Shown: positions 1 to 7,413, counted from the first letter of the stretch. The stretch is DNA of 64,000 bases from an uncultured bacterium (GCA_937998865.1 CALLBR010000029.1:1-64000); one strand, 5' to 3'. Translations and numbers: made by a program. The notes: generated by a model not told the origin, from the sequence alone.

Positions 1-1
1 T

Positions 2-61
2 GCAAAGCCTATTCCAGAAGAAGAATTATTGAAGATGATTAAATCATCCTCTGCAACCTAA
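2..61 (+). CDS. C-terminal tail of an upstream gene (partial)
   Basis: Reading from base 2 gives 19 codons closed by TAA at 59-61. The residues (AKPIPEEELLKMIKSSSAT) are hydrophilic and helix-prone, like the end of a protein. The other frames also close early, so this is only the most protein-like of the possibilities. The start lies outside the window and no family can be named. Confidence 0.3.
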   Translation, partial: AKPIPEEELLKMIKSSSAT

Positions 62-118
62 AGCTTTGCCAGAAATTAGCAATCCGAGGTTGCCAAGAGG
101 CGTTAGCAACCGAGGCAA
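53..118. repeat. Cluster of short complementary and direct repeats
   Basis: GCAACCT (53-59) is the exact complement of AGGTTGC (87-93). GGTTGC (88-93) can instead pair with GCAACC (106-111), and TTGCC (90-94) with GGCAA (114-118), so the pairings are mutually exclusive. TTAGCAA-CCGAGG occurs twice (76-89 with one extra T, and 103-115). The layout could be a REP-like intergenic element, a weak terminator for the upstream gene, or a switch. There is no T-run after it. The identity is not known. Confidence 0.4.
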
Positions 119-132
119 TTTGTATTTCATGT

Positions 133-183
133 CTCTACGGACAGGTTTCTACGGAAGAAGGGTGAAGTGATATTGCCATAGAG
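133..183. other. Possible structured RNA hairpin
   Basis: CTCTACGG (133-140) pairs with CCATAGAG (176-183) with one G-T pair, enclosing about 35 bases. It lies in the 190-base gap before the thioredoxin-like gene. I do not recognise a riboswitch class in it, and it may be chance. Confidence 0.2.
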
Positions 184-237
184 GCTTCCATGTATCTAAA
201 ATTCAAAAATATCAAAGACAAAATATTATCCAAAAAA

Positions 238-267
238 TTGAGATCATCTCTTTAAATGTGTTATACT
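238..267 (+). promoter_or_regulatory. Promoter of the thioredoxin-like gene
   Basis: A -35 box TTGAGA (238-243), an 18-base spacer and a -10 box TATACT (262-267) preceded by TGT. The ATG follows only 8 bases after the -10 box, so transcription would begin within about two bases of the start codon. The GGAG at 268-271 would then not be in the mRNA. Confidence 0.5.
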
Positions 268-275
268 GGAGCTAT

Positions 276-692
276 ATGAAATCTTTGAGATTGCATATTT
301 CTTTAATATTAATTTTATCTCTTATATTTTTATCAATCAATTCCACAGTAGCTGAGAATAAAAAGGATAATAAAAAATCTGTAGTTCTCTATCTATTTTG
401 GAGGGAGGGTTGTCCTTACTGCGAAAAAGAAAAAGAATTTTTATACTCTATAAAGAAAAAGTATCCTAAGCTTGAAATAAGGGATTACGAAGTGATATCA
501 AATCTTGCCTCAAGAGAACTTCTAATGACTATGTCAAAATCTTATGGCATTAATCCATCGGGTGTGCCCGTAACTTTTGTTGGTGACAAGGGCATTGTAG
601 GTTTTGATGAAGAGGTAGCAAGACAAATTGAGGATACTATAAAAGCCTGCCTTAAAAAAGTCTGCCAAGATCCTCTCTTTTATAAAAAATAA
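276..692 (+). CDS. Secreted thioredoxin-fold protein
   Basis: Predicted periplasmic thiol-disulfide protein of 138 residues. An N-terminal hydrophobic segment (about residues 5-25, ending near STVAEN) looks like a signal peptide. It is followed by a thioredoxin-type WREGCPYCEKEK active site (Cys46/Cys49) and a GVPVTF segment supplying the cis-proline. Two further cysteines lie near the C-terminus (KACLKKVC) and could form a second disulfide. An upstream in-frame ATG at 258 exists, but 276 gives a proper signal sequence and sits directly behind the promoter. It precedes a cytochrome c operon, so a role in keeping heme-binding cysteines reduced is possible but unproven. The fold call is firm and the substrate is unknown. 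Confidence 0.8.
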   Translation: MKSLRLHISLILILSLIFLSINSTVAENKKDNKKSVVLYLFWREGCPYCEKEKEFLYSIKKKYPKLEIRDYEVISNLASRELLMTMSKSYGINPSGVPVTFVGDKGIVGFDEEVARQIEDTIKACLKKVCQDPLFYKK

Positions 693-738
693 TAATCAGA
701 TTATTAAAAAAGTTTTATAATTTGTCAAATAATTTTAA

Positions 739-769
739 TTGCTATTATTGGAGCTTTTTGTGTTATAAT
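739..769 (+). promoter_or_regulatory. Promoter of the multiheme cytochrome operon
   Basis: Extended -10 box TGT-TATAAT (761-769) with a weak TTGCTA (739-744) 19 bases upstream. The start codon at 812 has a good GGAG-type ribosome site, so this mRNA would carry a normal leader of about 35 bases. Confidence 0.45.
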
Positions 770-811
770 TTTCCAAATTTAATTTTAAATCTATAAATTA
801 AGGAGTGAGGG

Positions 812-2812
812 ATGAGGGCAATTATTATCGTTGGATTAGTGATTATATGTTTCTTAGTTTCCTACTTGCTTCCTTTAAAAGAAGCAGTATCAGATGATAC
901 CAAGTCCTGTTTGAGATGTCATGGCATCAGTACCCTCAAGAAGACTACAGAGAAAGGAGATTCTATTTCTCTTTTTGTGGATGGAAAAAAATTTGAAAAA
1001 TCAGTTCATGGTGCAATGGATTGCTCATCCTGCCATCCAAATATTACCATGAAAAACCACCCTATACCAAAAAAGATTTACAGTAAAATGGATTATACAA
1101 AAGAATCTTCACCTAATTGCCTTAATTGTCATCCAAAAGATACTCTAATGAAAAATAAAGCCCATGGAGAGCTTGTTAAAAGTGGACAAATCTATTGTTC
1201 TCAATGTCATGGTAGTCATTATATTGGTTCCATAAAGGATTGGAAAAATAAAGTGAGCTTCAATGAATACTGCATGAGTTGCCATAAATTTGATTTAAGC
1301 AAAACCCTGCCAAGTAAGGAAAAGGTAAGCCTCATGGTAAATGAAGAGGAAATAAAAAAATCAGTACATGGTAAATTTCAGTGTATTGTCTGCCATGATG
1401 ATTTTTCTAAGGTAAAACACCCCATCTATAATTTTAAAGACAAAAGGCAATATAGGGCTGAAATGACAAGAATTTGTACTAAGTGTCACACTGATGAAAT
1501 GCTCAGGAAAAACCCTGCTCATTATGCTCTAACTAAAACAGCCTCTTGTATTGAATGTCATGGTGCTCATGGAGTCAAATCTGCTAAGGTTGTAAAGGCT
1601 CTTCCTGAAAATCAATACTGCCTGAGTTGTCACAGTAGACCCCTCACCATGAAAATGCAAAATGGAGAGAGTCTTTCAGTTCAGGTAAAAGAAAATGAAA
1701 TATTAAATTCCGCCCATAAAAAATTAAAATGCACTGAATGTCACAAAGAGTTCTCCCCGACACAGCATCCAGTAAGGAACTTTGCTTCTATTAATGATTA
1801 TAGAGCTAAAGCAAAGGATATTTGTAATAATTGCCATCAGGATGCAGTAAAAAAATATGACATAAGCATTCATGCAGAGGCTTATAAAAAAGGAAATCCT
1901 CAATCACCAGAGTGCATTAAATGTCATGATTATCATAAAGTGACATATATAAGTAAAGACAAACAAGCAGGTTCTGAGTTATGTATCAGCTGTCATACTG
2001 AATCTGGAAAAGCCTTTAAAGGAAGTGTCCATCAACAGGCAGTATTGCAGGGTAAACAAAATGCTCCAAATTGTGTCTCTTGTCACAATTCTCATGATGT
2101 TTTACCTACAAACATTGCAAAATTGGAAGATTCTTGTATTAAGTGTCATAAAGATTCAAAAGTAACTCATTCAAAATGGCTCTGGAATCCTCCTATAAGA
2201 CTGACTTCCTTTGTAGATATTCATTTCAAGTCTGCATCTTGTGCTTCTTGCCATACAAACACTGATAAAGCTGTTTTCTTAACTTTGGTAGAGAAATCCA
2301 AAGGTAAACCAATAAAAGAAGAAGATATAGCAAAATACTTAAATGTGGATGTGAAAGAGGTAAGAAATAAGATCGATCAAAATAAAGATGGAAAAGTTCA
2401 GCAAGAAGAATTATGGCAATTTATGAATTTAATGAAAGATAGAGCCAAAGCTACTCTTTCTGGAAGGATAGACGTTTTAAATGCTAATGATGCTCATAAA
2501 ATAGAATCCAAGGATAAAGCAATAAAAGACTGTGCTTTTTGTCACAATCCTAATTCATCCTTTAAAGCAAAAATTGAGATTAATAAAGAGGGAGCAAAAC
2601 CTGTCAAATTAGAAACAGACGGTAAAGTTTTAAATTCTGCTTATGCCATACCAAATATCAGTGATTTTTATGTACTGAGTCTTACTAAAATAAAAGTTCT
2701 TGACATACTTTTCATCTTAGCTCTTCTTGGAGGTATTGCTGTCCCAATAGGTCACATTACTTTGAGAATTTTAACAGCACCAATTAGAAGAAAGAGAAGG
2801 GAGGGGAAATAA
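812..2812 (+). CDS. Membrane-anchored 17-heme cytochrome c with an EF-hand
   Basis: Large multiheme cytochrome c (666 aa), expected to carry electrons in the periplasm. An N-terminal hydrophobic segment (about 3-22) exports it, and a second one near 628-655 probably anchors it in the membrane. I count 17 CxxCH heme sites, starting at residues 33, 71, 103, 129, 154, 191, 222, 246, 270, 307, 338, 368, 391, 421, 442, 477 and 573. They fall into about four repeats of four hemes, each with a SVHG/SAH, a HPI/HPV and a GAH/GSH-type element supplying extra histidines. Between hemes 16 and 17 is a perfect EF-hand loop (DQNKDGKVQQEE, residues 522-533), implying calcium binding. It overlaps the b-type cytochrome by one base (TAATG). 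No exact family name is recognised. Confidence 0.9.
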   Translation: MRAIIIVGLVIICFLVSYLLPLKEAVSDDTKSCLRCHGISTLKKTTEKGDSISLFVDGKKFEKSVHGAMDCSSCHPNITMKNHPIPKKIYSKMDYTKESSPNCLNCHPKDTLMKNKAHGELVKSGQIYCSQCHGSHYIGSIKDWKNKVSFNEYCMSCHKFDLSKTLPSKEKVSLMVNEEEIKKSVHGKFQCIVCHDDFSKVKHPIYNFKDKRQYRAEMTRICTKCHTDEMLRKNPAHYALTKTASCIECHGAHGVKSAKVVKALPENQYCLSCHSRPLTMKMQNGESLSVQVKENEILNSAHKKLKCTECHKEFSPTQHPVRNFASINDYRAKAKDICNNCHQDAVKKYDISIHAEAYKKGNPQSPECIKCHDYHKVTYISKDKQAGSELCISCHTESGKAFKGSVHQQAVLQGKQNAPNCVSCHNSHDVLPTNIAKLEDSCIKCHKDSKVTHSKWLWNPPIRLTSFVDIHFKSASCASCHTNTDKAVFLTLVEKSKGKPIKEEDIAKYLNVDVKEVRNKIDQNKDGKVQQEELWQFMNLMKDRAKATLSGRIDVLNANDAHKIESKDKAIKDCAFCHNPNSSFKAKIEINKEGAKPVKLETDGKVLNSAYAIPNISDFYVLSLTKIKVLDILFILALLGGIAVPIGHITLRILTAPIRRKRREGK

Positions 2813-3444
2813 TGAAAAAAATCTATCTTCATCCATTACCAGTAAGAATATGGCATTGGATAAATGCATTAGGTTTTATCATTCTCATCTTAACAGGTGC
2901 TCAAATAAGATTTGTTGATTCTATGGGTTTAATGAGTTTTGAAACAGCTGTGCAAATTCACAGTTGGCTTGGCTTCATTCTTTTAATTAATTATTTCATT
3001 TGGCTTCTTTACTATGTGCTTTCGGGAAAATTATTTAGAATCTATATCCCTCCTTTTTGGAGACCCGTTGAATTCATTAAAAAATCAATTAAACAGGCAA
3101 AGTATTACGGTTATGGTATATTGATAGGTGATAAAAATCCTCATCATCCTTCACCAGAAAACAAATTTAATCCAATGCAACAAATATCCTATTTAATGAT
3201 AATGGGAGTTCTTATACCCTTACAAATCATTACGGGTTTAATTCTTTGGGATCCTCAACTTTTCTCCTCATTGAGCTCTTTAATAGGTGGAATTCAAATA
3301 GCTTCACTTATTCATACGGTACTATGGATTTTCTTCAGTGCCTTTATAATAGTTCATTTCTATCTTGCAACTCTTGGACATACTCCAATGGCTCATATAA
3401 AGGCCATGTTCACAGGTTATGAAGAAGAGCATGAAGAGCATTGA
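2812..3444 (+). CDS. Membrane b-type cytochrome (cytochrome b561 / hydrogenase b-subunit type)
   Basis: Integral membrane diheme cytochrome b of 210 residues with about four transmembrane helices and a short His/Glu-rich tail. The opening HPLPVRIWHWINALGF with two histidines, a further IHSW in the second helix and histidines in the last helices (SLIHTV, IVHFY) match heme-b subunits of Ni/Fe hydrogenases and formate dehydrogenases. Such subunits exchange electrons with menaquinone. Its start codon overlaps the stop of the 17-heme cytochrome, so the two are almost certainly co-translated as one quinone-linked complex. The direction of electron flow cannot be read from the sequence. Confidence 0.85.
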   Translation: MKKIYLHPLPVRIWHWINALGFIILILTGAQIRFVDSMGLMSFETAVQIHSWLGFILLINYFIWLLYYVLSGKLFRIYIPPFWRPVEFIKKSIKQAKYYGYGILIGDKNPHHPSPENKFNPMQQISYLMIMGVLIPLQIITGLILWDPQLFSSLSSLIGGIQIASLIHTVLWIFFSAFIIVHFYLATLGHTPMAHIKAMFTGYEEEHEEH

Positions 3445-3475
3445 TAAATAGAGAAATGAAAGGAGGTGAAAAAAG

Positions 3476-3847
3476 GTGAGATCCAAAAAAGGTTTAATAG
3501 TATTAATTACTGTCTGTTTCTTATTTGCTATATCTCTTGCTGGAGCACAAATGCAGGATGTTTACAAGCTTCATTGGGAAGGTGCAAAGTTTCCACCTGT
3601 TGATTTTACACACAAAAAACATATTGAAGATTACAAAATAGACTGTAAACTTTGCCATCACAAAGATCCAAATCCAGCTCAAGGAGTACAGAAATGCATT
3701 TCCTGCCATGACATATCTGAAGCCAAAGGCAATGCTCCGAAGGCTATGGATGCTTATCACAAAAACTGTATTGATTGCCATAAAGCGGAAAACGAGATTG
3801 GCAAAGCAGCACCAACAAAATGTAATGACTGCCATAAAAGAGCCTAA
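3476..3847 (+). CDS. Periplasmic tetraheme cytochrome c (class III / c3 type)
   Basis: Small soluble cytochrome of 123 residues with a signal peptide (about 1-24, ending AGAQ) and four CxxCH sites (CKLCH, CISCH, CIDCH, CNDCH). A FTHKKH element and additional histidines give bis-His ligation, as in c3/c7 cytochromes, which shuttle electrons in the periplasm. The start is GTG, chosen because a strong AGGAGG lies 9 bases upstream (3461-3466) and the next in-frame starts would cut into the signal peptide. As third gene of the operon it is the likely soluble partner of the membrane complex. Confidence 0.88.
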   Translation: MRSKKGLIVLITVCFLFAISLAGAQMQDVYKLHWEGAKFPPVDFTHKKHIEDYKIDCKLCHHKDPNPAQGVQKCISCHDISEAKGNAPKAMDAYHKNCIDCHKAENEIGKAAPTKCNDCHKRA

Positions 3848-3860
3848 TTTAAATCATTTA

Positions 3861-3888
3861 GGGGGCTAAAAGAAGCCCCCTTATTATT
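3861..3888 (+). terminator. Rho-independent terminator of the cytochrome operon
   Basis: A 7-bp stem GGGGGCT (3861-3867) / AGCCCCC (3874-3880) with a 6-base loop, followed by TTATTATT. It sits 14 bases after the stop of the tetraheme cytochrome. Confidence 0.85.
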
Positions 3889-3899
3889 GAGAATTTCAA

Positions 3900-4217
3900 A
3901 TGGAAAAATTTAAATTTTTTATTGGTAAAAAAATTAAGATAGATACCTTTAAAGATCCAAAAAATCTAAAAAAATACTCTTTAATCTGTAAAAACTTGCC
4001 TGAACAGCTTGAAGAATTTGAGGAATTTGAATTTTTTATTGATGATACTGTTATGTGTCTTGCGGTGCTTGAAGGAAAAATTAAGAGAATAATGTTTGTA
4101 AAGGTTGATAAAGAAAATTCTGACATATGCTATCCTCTAACAAAGGAGGAGTTGAGTATTTTTTTAGAAAAAAATGAAGATAATCTTTTGGAATATTTGA
4201 AAAGCATCACAGAATAG
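3900..4217 (+). CDS. Hypothetical acidic protein
   Basis: A 105-residue protein of unrecognised family. It is rich in Phe, Glu and Lys, has no signal peptide or membrane segment, and has two cysteines (SLICKN, TVMCLA). The C-terminal half reads as a helix-strand-helix ending in LTKEELSIFLEKNEDNLLEY. It stands alone between the cytochrome terminator and tRNA-Ser, with only a weak ribosome site. Length, clean frame and protein-like composition support it as a gene. No function can be assigned. Confidence 0.55.
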   Translation: MEKFKFFIGKKIKIDTFKDPKNLKKYSLICKNLPEQLEEFEEFEFFIDDTVMCLAVLEGKIKRIMFVKVDKENSDICYPLTKEELSIFLEKNEDNLLEYLKSITE

Positions 4218-4260
4218 AGAAAATTAACAATATATATTATAATTTCAAAATTTTTTAGTT

Positions 4261-4289
4261 TTAATTACTGCTGGACAATATGCTAAAAT
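4261..4289 (+). promoter_or_regulatory. Promoter of tRNA-Ser
   Basis: TTAATT (4261-4266), a 17-base spacer, then TGC-TAAAAT (-10 at 4284-4289, extended type). The tRNA begins 8 bases later. Confidence 0.4.
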
Positions 4290-4297
4290 AGATTGTT

Positions 4298-4388
4298 GGA
4301 GAGATGCCGGAGTGGCCGAACGGGCGCGACTGGAAATCGCGTGTGGGGTCTAAAAGCCCCACCGAGGGTTCAAATCCCTCTCTCTCCG
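4298..4388 (+). tRNA. tRNA-Ser (GGA)
   Basis: The acceptor stem GGAGAGA pairs with TCTCTCC (4381-4387), with discriminator G at 4388. Anticodon stem CGCGA/TCGCG encloses loop CTGGAAA, giving anticodon GGA. A long variable arm (GTGGGG...CCCCAC) is typical of serine tRNA. CCA is not encoded. The stop codon of the convergent antiporter gene begins one base after the tRNA. Confidence 0.97.
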
Positions 4389-4389
4389 T

Positions 4390-6384
4390 TTATTCCTCTC
4401 TTTTATTTCCTTGGAAAAAATTTAAAGCTTCAATTAACTGTTTTTTATTGCCTACATATGTAATGACGTCTCCTTCTCGAAGTACTAAATCAGGCGAAGG
4501 ATTTAAAATAGTGTCTTTATCCCTTTTAATTGCTATTACTGTCACTCTTGCTTTTTTCCTCAAATCAAGAGATTTGAGAGAGTGACCTATAAGCCATGAA
4601 TTTTTCTCTATTTGGAAGTTATCTATTTCTAAGCCTTCAAAAAGAACACATTCTATGTTAGCTCTTCTTCTGGGGAAATCTGGAGTTCTCAATATTTCAT
4701 ATCCTTCCTGTCTTATTGTTTCAATCATCTGAAGTATTTTATTTCGAGGTACATTAAAAATATGGAGAACTCGTGCAAAAATTTCAAGAGAAGTTTCAAA
4801 TTCCTCGGGAATCACTTCATCAGCACCTAATTGTTTAAGTTCTTCTATTTCTGAAATAAATCGGGTTCTAACAATTATATGTATTTTTGGGTTTTCTATT
4901 TTTGCTATTTGAACTATTTTTCTTGTGGCATTAGGATCTGAAATGGCAATAACAAGCACTTTTGCTCTTTTTAATCCAAGTTTATTAAGTATTTCCGAAC
5001 TTGTACCATCACCGTAATATATAGGTTCTCCTTTTTTCTTCATTTTTCTAACGGTTTCAGGATTTAACTCTAGTATTACGTAAGGAATTTTTGTTTCTTT
5101 TAACACCCGAGCCAGATTTCTTCCATTTAAACCGAAGCCAATTATTATTACATGGTTGGATTTTTTTATAATGCCCTCGGATTCTCTAATTTTCCCTGCT
5201 TTTTCAAAGTATTTGAAAGGTTTCTTTTGTATTATATACTCAATTAAATTAGGGGAATACTTAATAATTAAAGGAGTTAGAAGCATCGTAATTACCGATG
5301 CGGAGATAAAACTCTGATACATATCATCATTAAGAAGACCAACTGATCTTCCCGTAAAGGCAAGGACAAAGGAGAATTCACCTATTTGAGCAAGAAAAAA
5401 AGCAGATTTAAAAGAAACCCTTAAAGAATGCATAAAAACATATGAAATTACTAAAATAATTATGGCTTTTAGAATCAGAATATTGCCAACTAACATTAAC
5501 TCTTCCATTAGATGATTTCTCAAATAATCAAGATCAAGGAGCATACCAACAGAAATAAAAAAAATTCCAGAGAATGTTTCTTTAAAAGGTAAGATGTCAG
5601 AGACTACTTGAGCTGAGTATTCTGATTCAGAAATGACCACGCCAGCTAAAAAAGCTCCTAAAGCAAGAGAAAGCCCAATCTTTGAAGTAAATAGAGCAGT
5701 CCCTAAACAAATAGAGATGGTAACTATTATAAATAGTTCTCTACTTTTCGTTTTTACCACTTCGTGAAGTATATATGGAACTGCTAATCGTGAGAATAAA
5801 AATACAAGTGATAAAATTACAGAGGCTTTAAGAATTACAGTGAAAAAGTTATAATAACTATCTGCCTTTCCTGAAAGCATTTGAGTAAAAAGCATAAGAG
5901 GAACAACGCAAAGATCCTGAAAAAGAAGAATCCCCAGACAAATTTTTCCATGAGGTGAATTTAATTCTCCCCTGTCTGAAAGAATTTTCATTACAATTGC
6001 TGTACTACTTAGAGCAACTATAAAGCCAAAGAAAATTGATTGATTGATTTCAACACTTAGGAAAAATTGACTTATAAAACTTATAGCAAATATGGTTATT
6101 AATACTTGAAGTGTTCCTAAGAGAAAAACTTCTTTTTTCAAAGCCATTAATCGAGGAATTGAAAATTCTATACCAATTGTAAACATAAGCAAAATAACAC
6201 CTATTTCAGCAATTATTTCTACTTCGTGAGGATCTTTTATAAAGCTCAGTCCATAAGGACCGATTATAGTGCCTGCTATTAAAAATCCAACTATGGAGGG
6301 TATGTTAAGTTTTCCCAGGATAAAAATAATGAGTCCTGACACTCCAAAAATAAGTAGTATGGCGAAAAGAAAATCATTAATCAT
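4390..6384 (-). CDS. Kef-type monovalent cation:proton antiporter with RCK domain
   Basis: CPA2-family antiporter of 664 residues, predicted to exchange K+ or Na+ for H+ across the inner membrane. Residues 1 to about 380 are hydrophobic with many transmembrane helices (Na+/H+ exchanger fold, with GTIIGPYG and GAFLAGVVISES elements). At about 408-525 is an RCK/TrkA-N Rossmann domain (VIIIGFGLNGRNLARVLK), and about 575-660 is a TrkA-C domain. These domains gate transport by nucleotide or ligand binding. It lies alone on the minus strand with its 3' end touching tRNA-Ser. The start ATG has no ribosome site and sits 6 bases behind a -10 box. The ion specificity is not evident. Confidence 0.9.
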   Translation of the reverse strand: MINDFLFAILLIFGVSGLIIFILGKLNIPSIVGFLIAGTIIGPYGLSFIKDPHEVEIIAEIGVILLMFTIGIEFSIPRLMALKKEVFLLGTLQVLITIFAISFISQFFLSVEINQSIFFGFIVALSSTAIVMKILSDRGELNSPHGKICLGILLFQDLCVVPLMLFTQMLSGKADSYYNFFTVILKASVILSLVFLFSRLAVPYILHEVVKTKSRELFIIVTISICLGTALFTSKIGLSLALGAFLAGVVISESEYSAQVVSDILPFKETFSGIFFISVGMLLDLDYLRNHLMEELMLVGNILILKAIIILVISYVFMHSLRVSFKSAFFLAQIGEFSFVLAFTGRSVGLLNDDMYQSFISASVITMLLTPLIIKYSPNLIEYIIQKKPFKYFEKAGKIRESEGIIKKSNHVIIIGFGLNGRNLARVLKETKIPYVILELNPETVRKMKKKGEPIYYGDGTSSEILNKLGLKRAKVLVIAISDPNATRKIVQIAKIENPKIHIIVRTRFISEIEELKQLGADEVIPEEFETSLEIFARVLHIFNVPRNKILQMIETIRQEGYEILRTPDFPRRRANIECVLFEGLEIDNFQIEKNSWLIGHSLKSLDLRKKARVTVIAIKRDKDTILNPSPDLVLREGDVITYVGNKKQLIEALNFFQGNKREE

Positions 6385-6390
6385 ATTTTA

Positions 6391-6419
6391 ATTATTCATT
6401 AAATATAAGAATATTTCAA
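6391..6419 (-). promoter_or_regulatory. Promoter of the antiporter gene, predicted leaderless
   Basis: Read on the minus strand: TTGAAA (6419-6414), a 17-base spacer, AATAAT (6396-6391), then 6 bases and ATG. Transcription would start at or next to the A of ATG, consistent with the absence of a Shine-Dalgarno sequence. Confidence 0.45.
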
Positions 6420-6569
6420 GAAAACTGTAAATTTTTATATTTTCAAGGGAGATTTTTTCTATGTATGTAATCTTTATTGTTTCCAAGAAGTAAAACCCTT
6501 TTTTTTCATTGCGATCAAAAGAGGGATGAGAAGAATTTATATCTTAATAAAGTAAATTCATTTAAATTA

Positions 6570-6599
6570 TTGACTTTTTAAAAATTATGACTTTAAACT
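6570..6599 (+). promoter_or_regulatory. Possible promoter of the rubredoxin pair
   Basis: TTGACT (6570-6575), an 18-base spacer and TAAACT (6594-6599), about 30 bases before the first start codon. The -35 is good and the -10 is weak. The rest of the 245-base gap is AT-rich with no gene seen. Confidence 0.35.
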
Positions 6600-6629
6600 A
6601 AATCAAAAATAGAAATTAGGAGGCTAGGT

Positions 6630-6743
6630 ATGGCAATATTTAAATGTTCAAAATGTGGAGCTACAAAAGAGGGAAGATGTAAACCACAAAAATGTCCAAA
6701 GTGTGGTGAAAAAGGGACAATGGAAAAGACTAAAGATGAATAA
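6630..6743 (+). CDS. RCKP-type rubredoxin-like small iron/zinc protein
   Basis: A 37-residue protein with two CxxC pairs (CSKCG and CPKCG) and the sequence GRCKPQKCPKCGEKGTMEK. This is the RCKP-type rubredoxin-like domain seen in anaerobes. The four cysteines of the two knuckles would bind one iron or zinc atom. An additional cysteine is in RCKP itself. The start has a good AGGAGG site (6618-6623). It lies 23 bases upstream of a conventional rubredoxin, with which it is probably co-transcribed. A redox role is inferred from family and neighbour. Confidence 0.8.
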   Translation: MAIFKCSKCGATKEGRCKPQKCPKCGEKGTMEKTKDE

Positions 6744-6766
6744 GATTTCTCAGGAGGAAGACAAGA

Positions 6767-6949
6767 ATGTCAGAAGAGAAAATAAAAAAGAAAGCTTACC
6801 GATGTAGTCACTGTGGTTATATATACGATCCTGAAAAGGGATGTGAAAAAAATAAAGTCAAACCTGGTACTCCTTTTGAAGACACACCAGAAGAGTATAG
6901 ATGTCCTGTATGTAAATCTAAAAAAGCGGGCTTTTATGAGATAAAATAA
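6767..6949 (+). CDS. Rubredoxin
   Basis: One-iron electron carrier of 60 residues. The two iron-binding knuckles are CSHCGYIYDPEKG and CPVCKSKKAGF, with the conserved PGTPFED between them, all in normal positions. A short lysine-rich N-terminal extension (about 10 residues) precedes the domain. An AGGAGG lies just upstream (6751-6756). It follows the RCKP-type gene and is closed by a clear terminator. In anaerobes rubredoxins usually serve superoxide, peroxide or oxygen reductases. The partner is not in this window. Confidence 0.95.
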   Translation: MSEEKIKKKAYRCSHCGYIYDPEKGCEKNKVKPGTPFEDTPEEYRCPVCKSKKAGFYEIK

Positions 6950-6954
6950 AAAGA

Positions 6955-6986
6955 GGGAGCTGGAAACCTTTTCACAGCTCCCTTTT
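6955..6986 (+). terminator. Terminator of the rubredoxin pair
   Basis: GGGAGCTG (6955-6962) pairs with CAGCTCCC (6975-6982) across a 12-base loop and is followed by TTTT. Its T-run ends four bases before the 3' end of the opposing tRNA-Glu. On the minus strand the stem is followed by CTTTTTATTTTAT, so it could also end the tRNA transcript. Confidence 0.85.
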
Positions 6987-6989
6987 CTA

Positions 6990-7064
6990 CGTCCCCAAGG
7001 GGATTCGAACCCCTGTTACCGCCTTGAAAGGGCGATGTCCTGGGCCGGGCTAGACGATGGGGAC
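6990..7064 (-). tRNA. tRNA-Glu (TTC)
   Basis: On the minus strand the acceptor GTCCCCA pairs with TGGGGAC, discriminator G. Anticodon loop CTTTCAA gives TTC. The T arm is CAGGGGTTCGAATCCCCTT. It is the last gene of a three-tRNA cluster, and CCA is not encoded. Confidence 0.97.
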
Positions 7065-7073
7065 AATTATAAA

Positions 7074-7146
7074 TGAGCCGCGTTGGATTCGAACCAACGA
7101 CACCCGCCTTAAAAGGGCGGTGCTCTGCCTGCTGAGCTAGCGGCCC
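7074..7146 (-). tRNA. tRNA-Lys (TTT)
   Basis: Acceptor GGGCCGC pairs with GCGGCTC (one G-T pair), discriminator A. Anticodon loop CTTTTAA gives TTT. D and T arms are standard. Only 9 bases separate it from tRNA-Glu, so the two are one transcript. CCA is not encoded. Confidence 0.97.
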
Positions 7147-7197
7147 TAGTATCTTAATAATTTAAAAACTTTAATATCATTTTGTCAAATATCTGAA

Positions 7198-7270
7198 TGG
7201 GTAGGGACGGAATCGAACCGCCGACACGGGGCTTTTCAGGCCCCTGCTCTACCGACTGAGCTACCTACCC
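7198..7270 (-). tRNA. tRNA-Phe (GAA)
   Basis: Acceptor GGGTAGG pairs with CCTACCC, discriminator A. Anticodon loop CTGAAAA gives GAA. It is first in the Phe-Lys-Glu cluster. A TTGACT -35-like box lies upstream on the minus strand at about 7320-7325. CCA is not encoded. Confidence 0.97.
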
Positions 7271-7349
7271 GGGAAGATTCTTAAACTTATTAAAATTACT
7301 ATATTTTAAACATAAAAGTCAATAACAGCAATCCAAATCAATAATTTTG

Positions 7350-7378
7350 CTTACATAACTTTACTTTTTTGTTATAAT
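7350..7378 (+). promoter_or_regulatory. Promoter of wrbA
   Basis: CTTACA (7350-7355), a 17-base spacer and extended -10 TGT-TATAAT (TATAAT at 7373-7378). The start codon at 7414 has GGAGG at 7402-7406, so this transcript has a conventional leader. Confidence 0.6.
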
Positions 7379-7413
7379 TAATAGACAAATTATAGTATTT
7401 TGGAGGTCAAGCC

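Noticed and set aside
4304-4585. Plus-strand open frame starting inside tRNA-Ser
   Set aside because: It overlaps the tRNA and then runs antisense to the antiporter gene, with no ribosome site or family resemblance.
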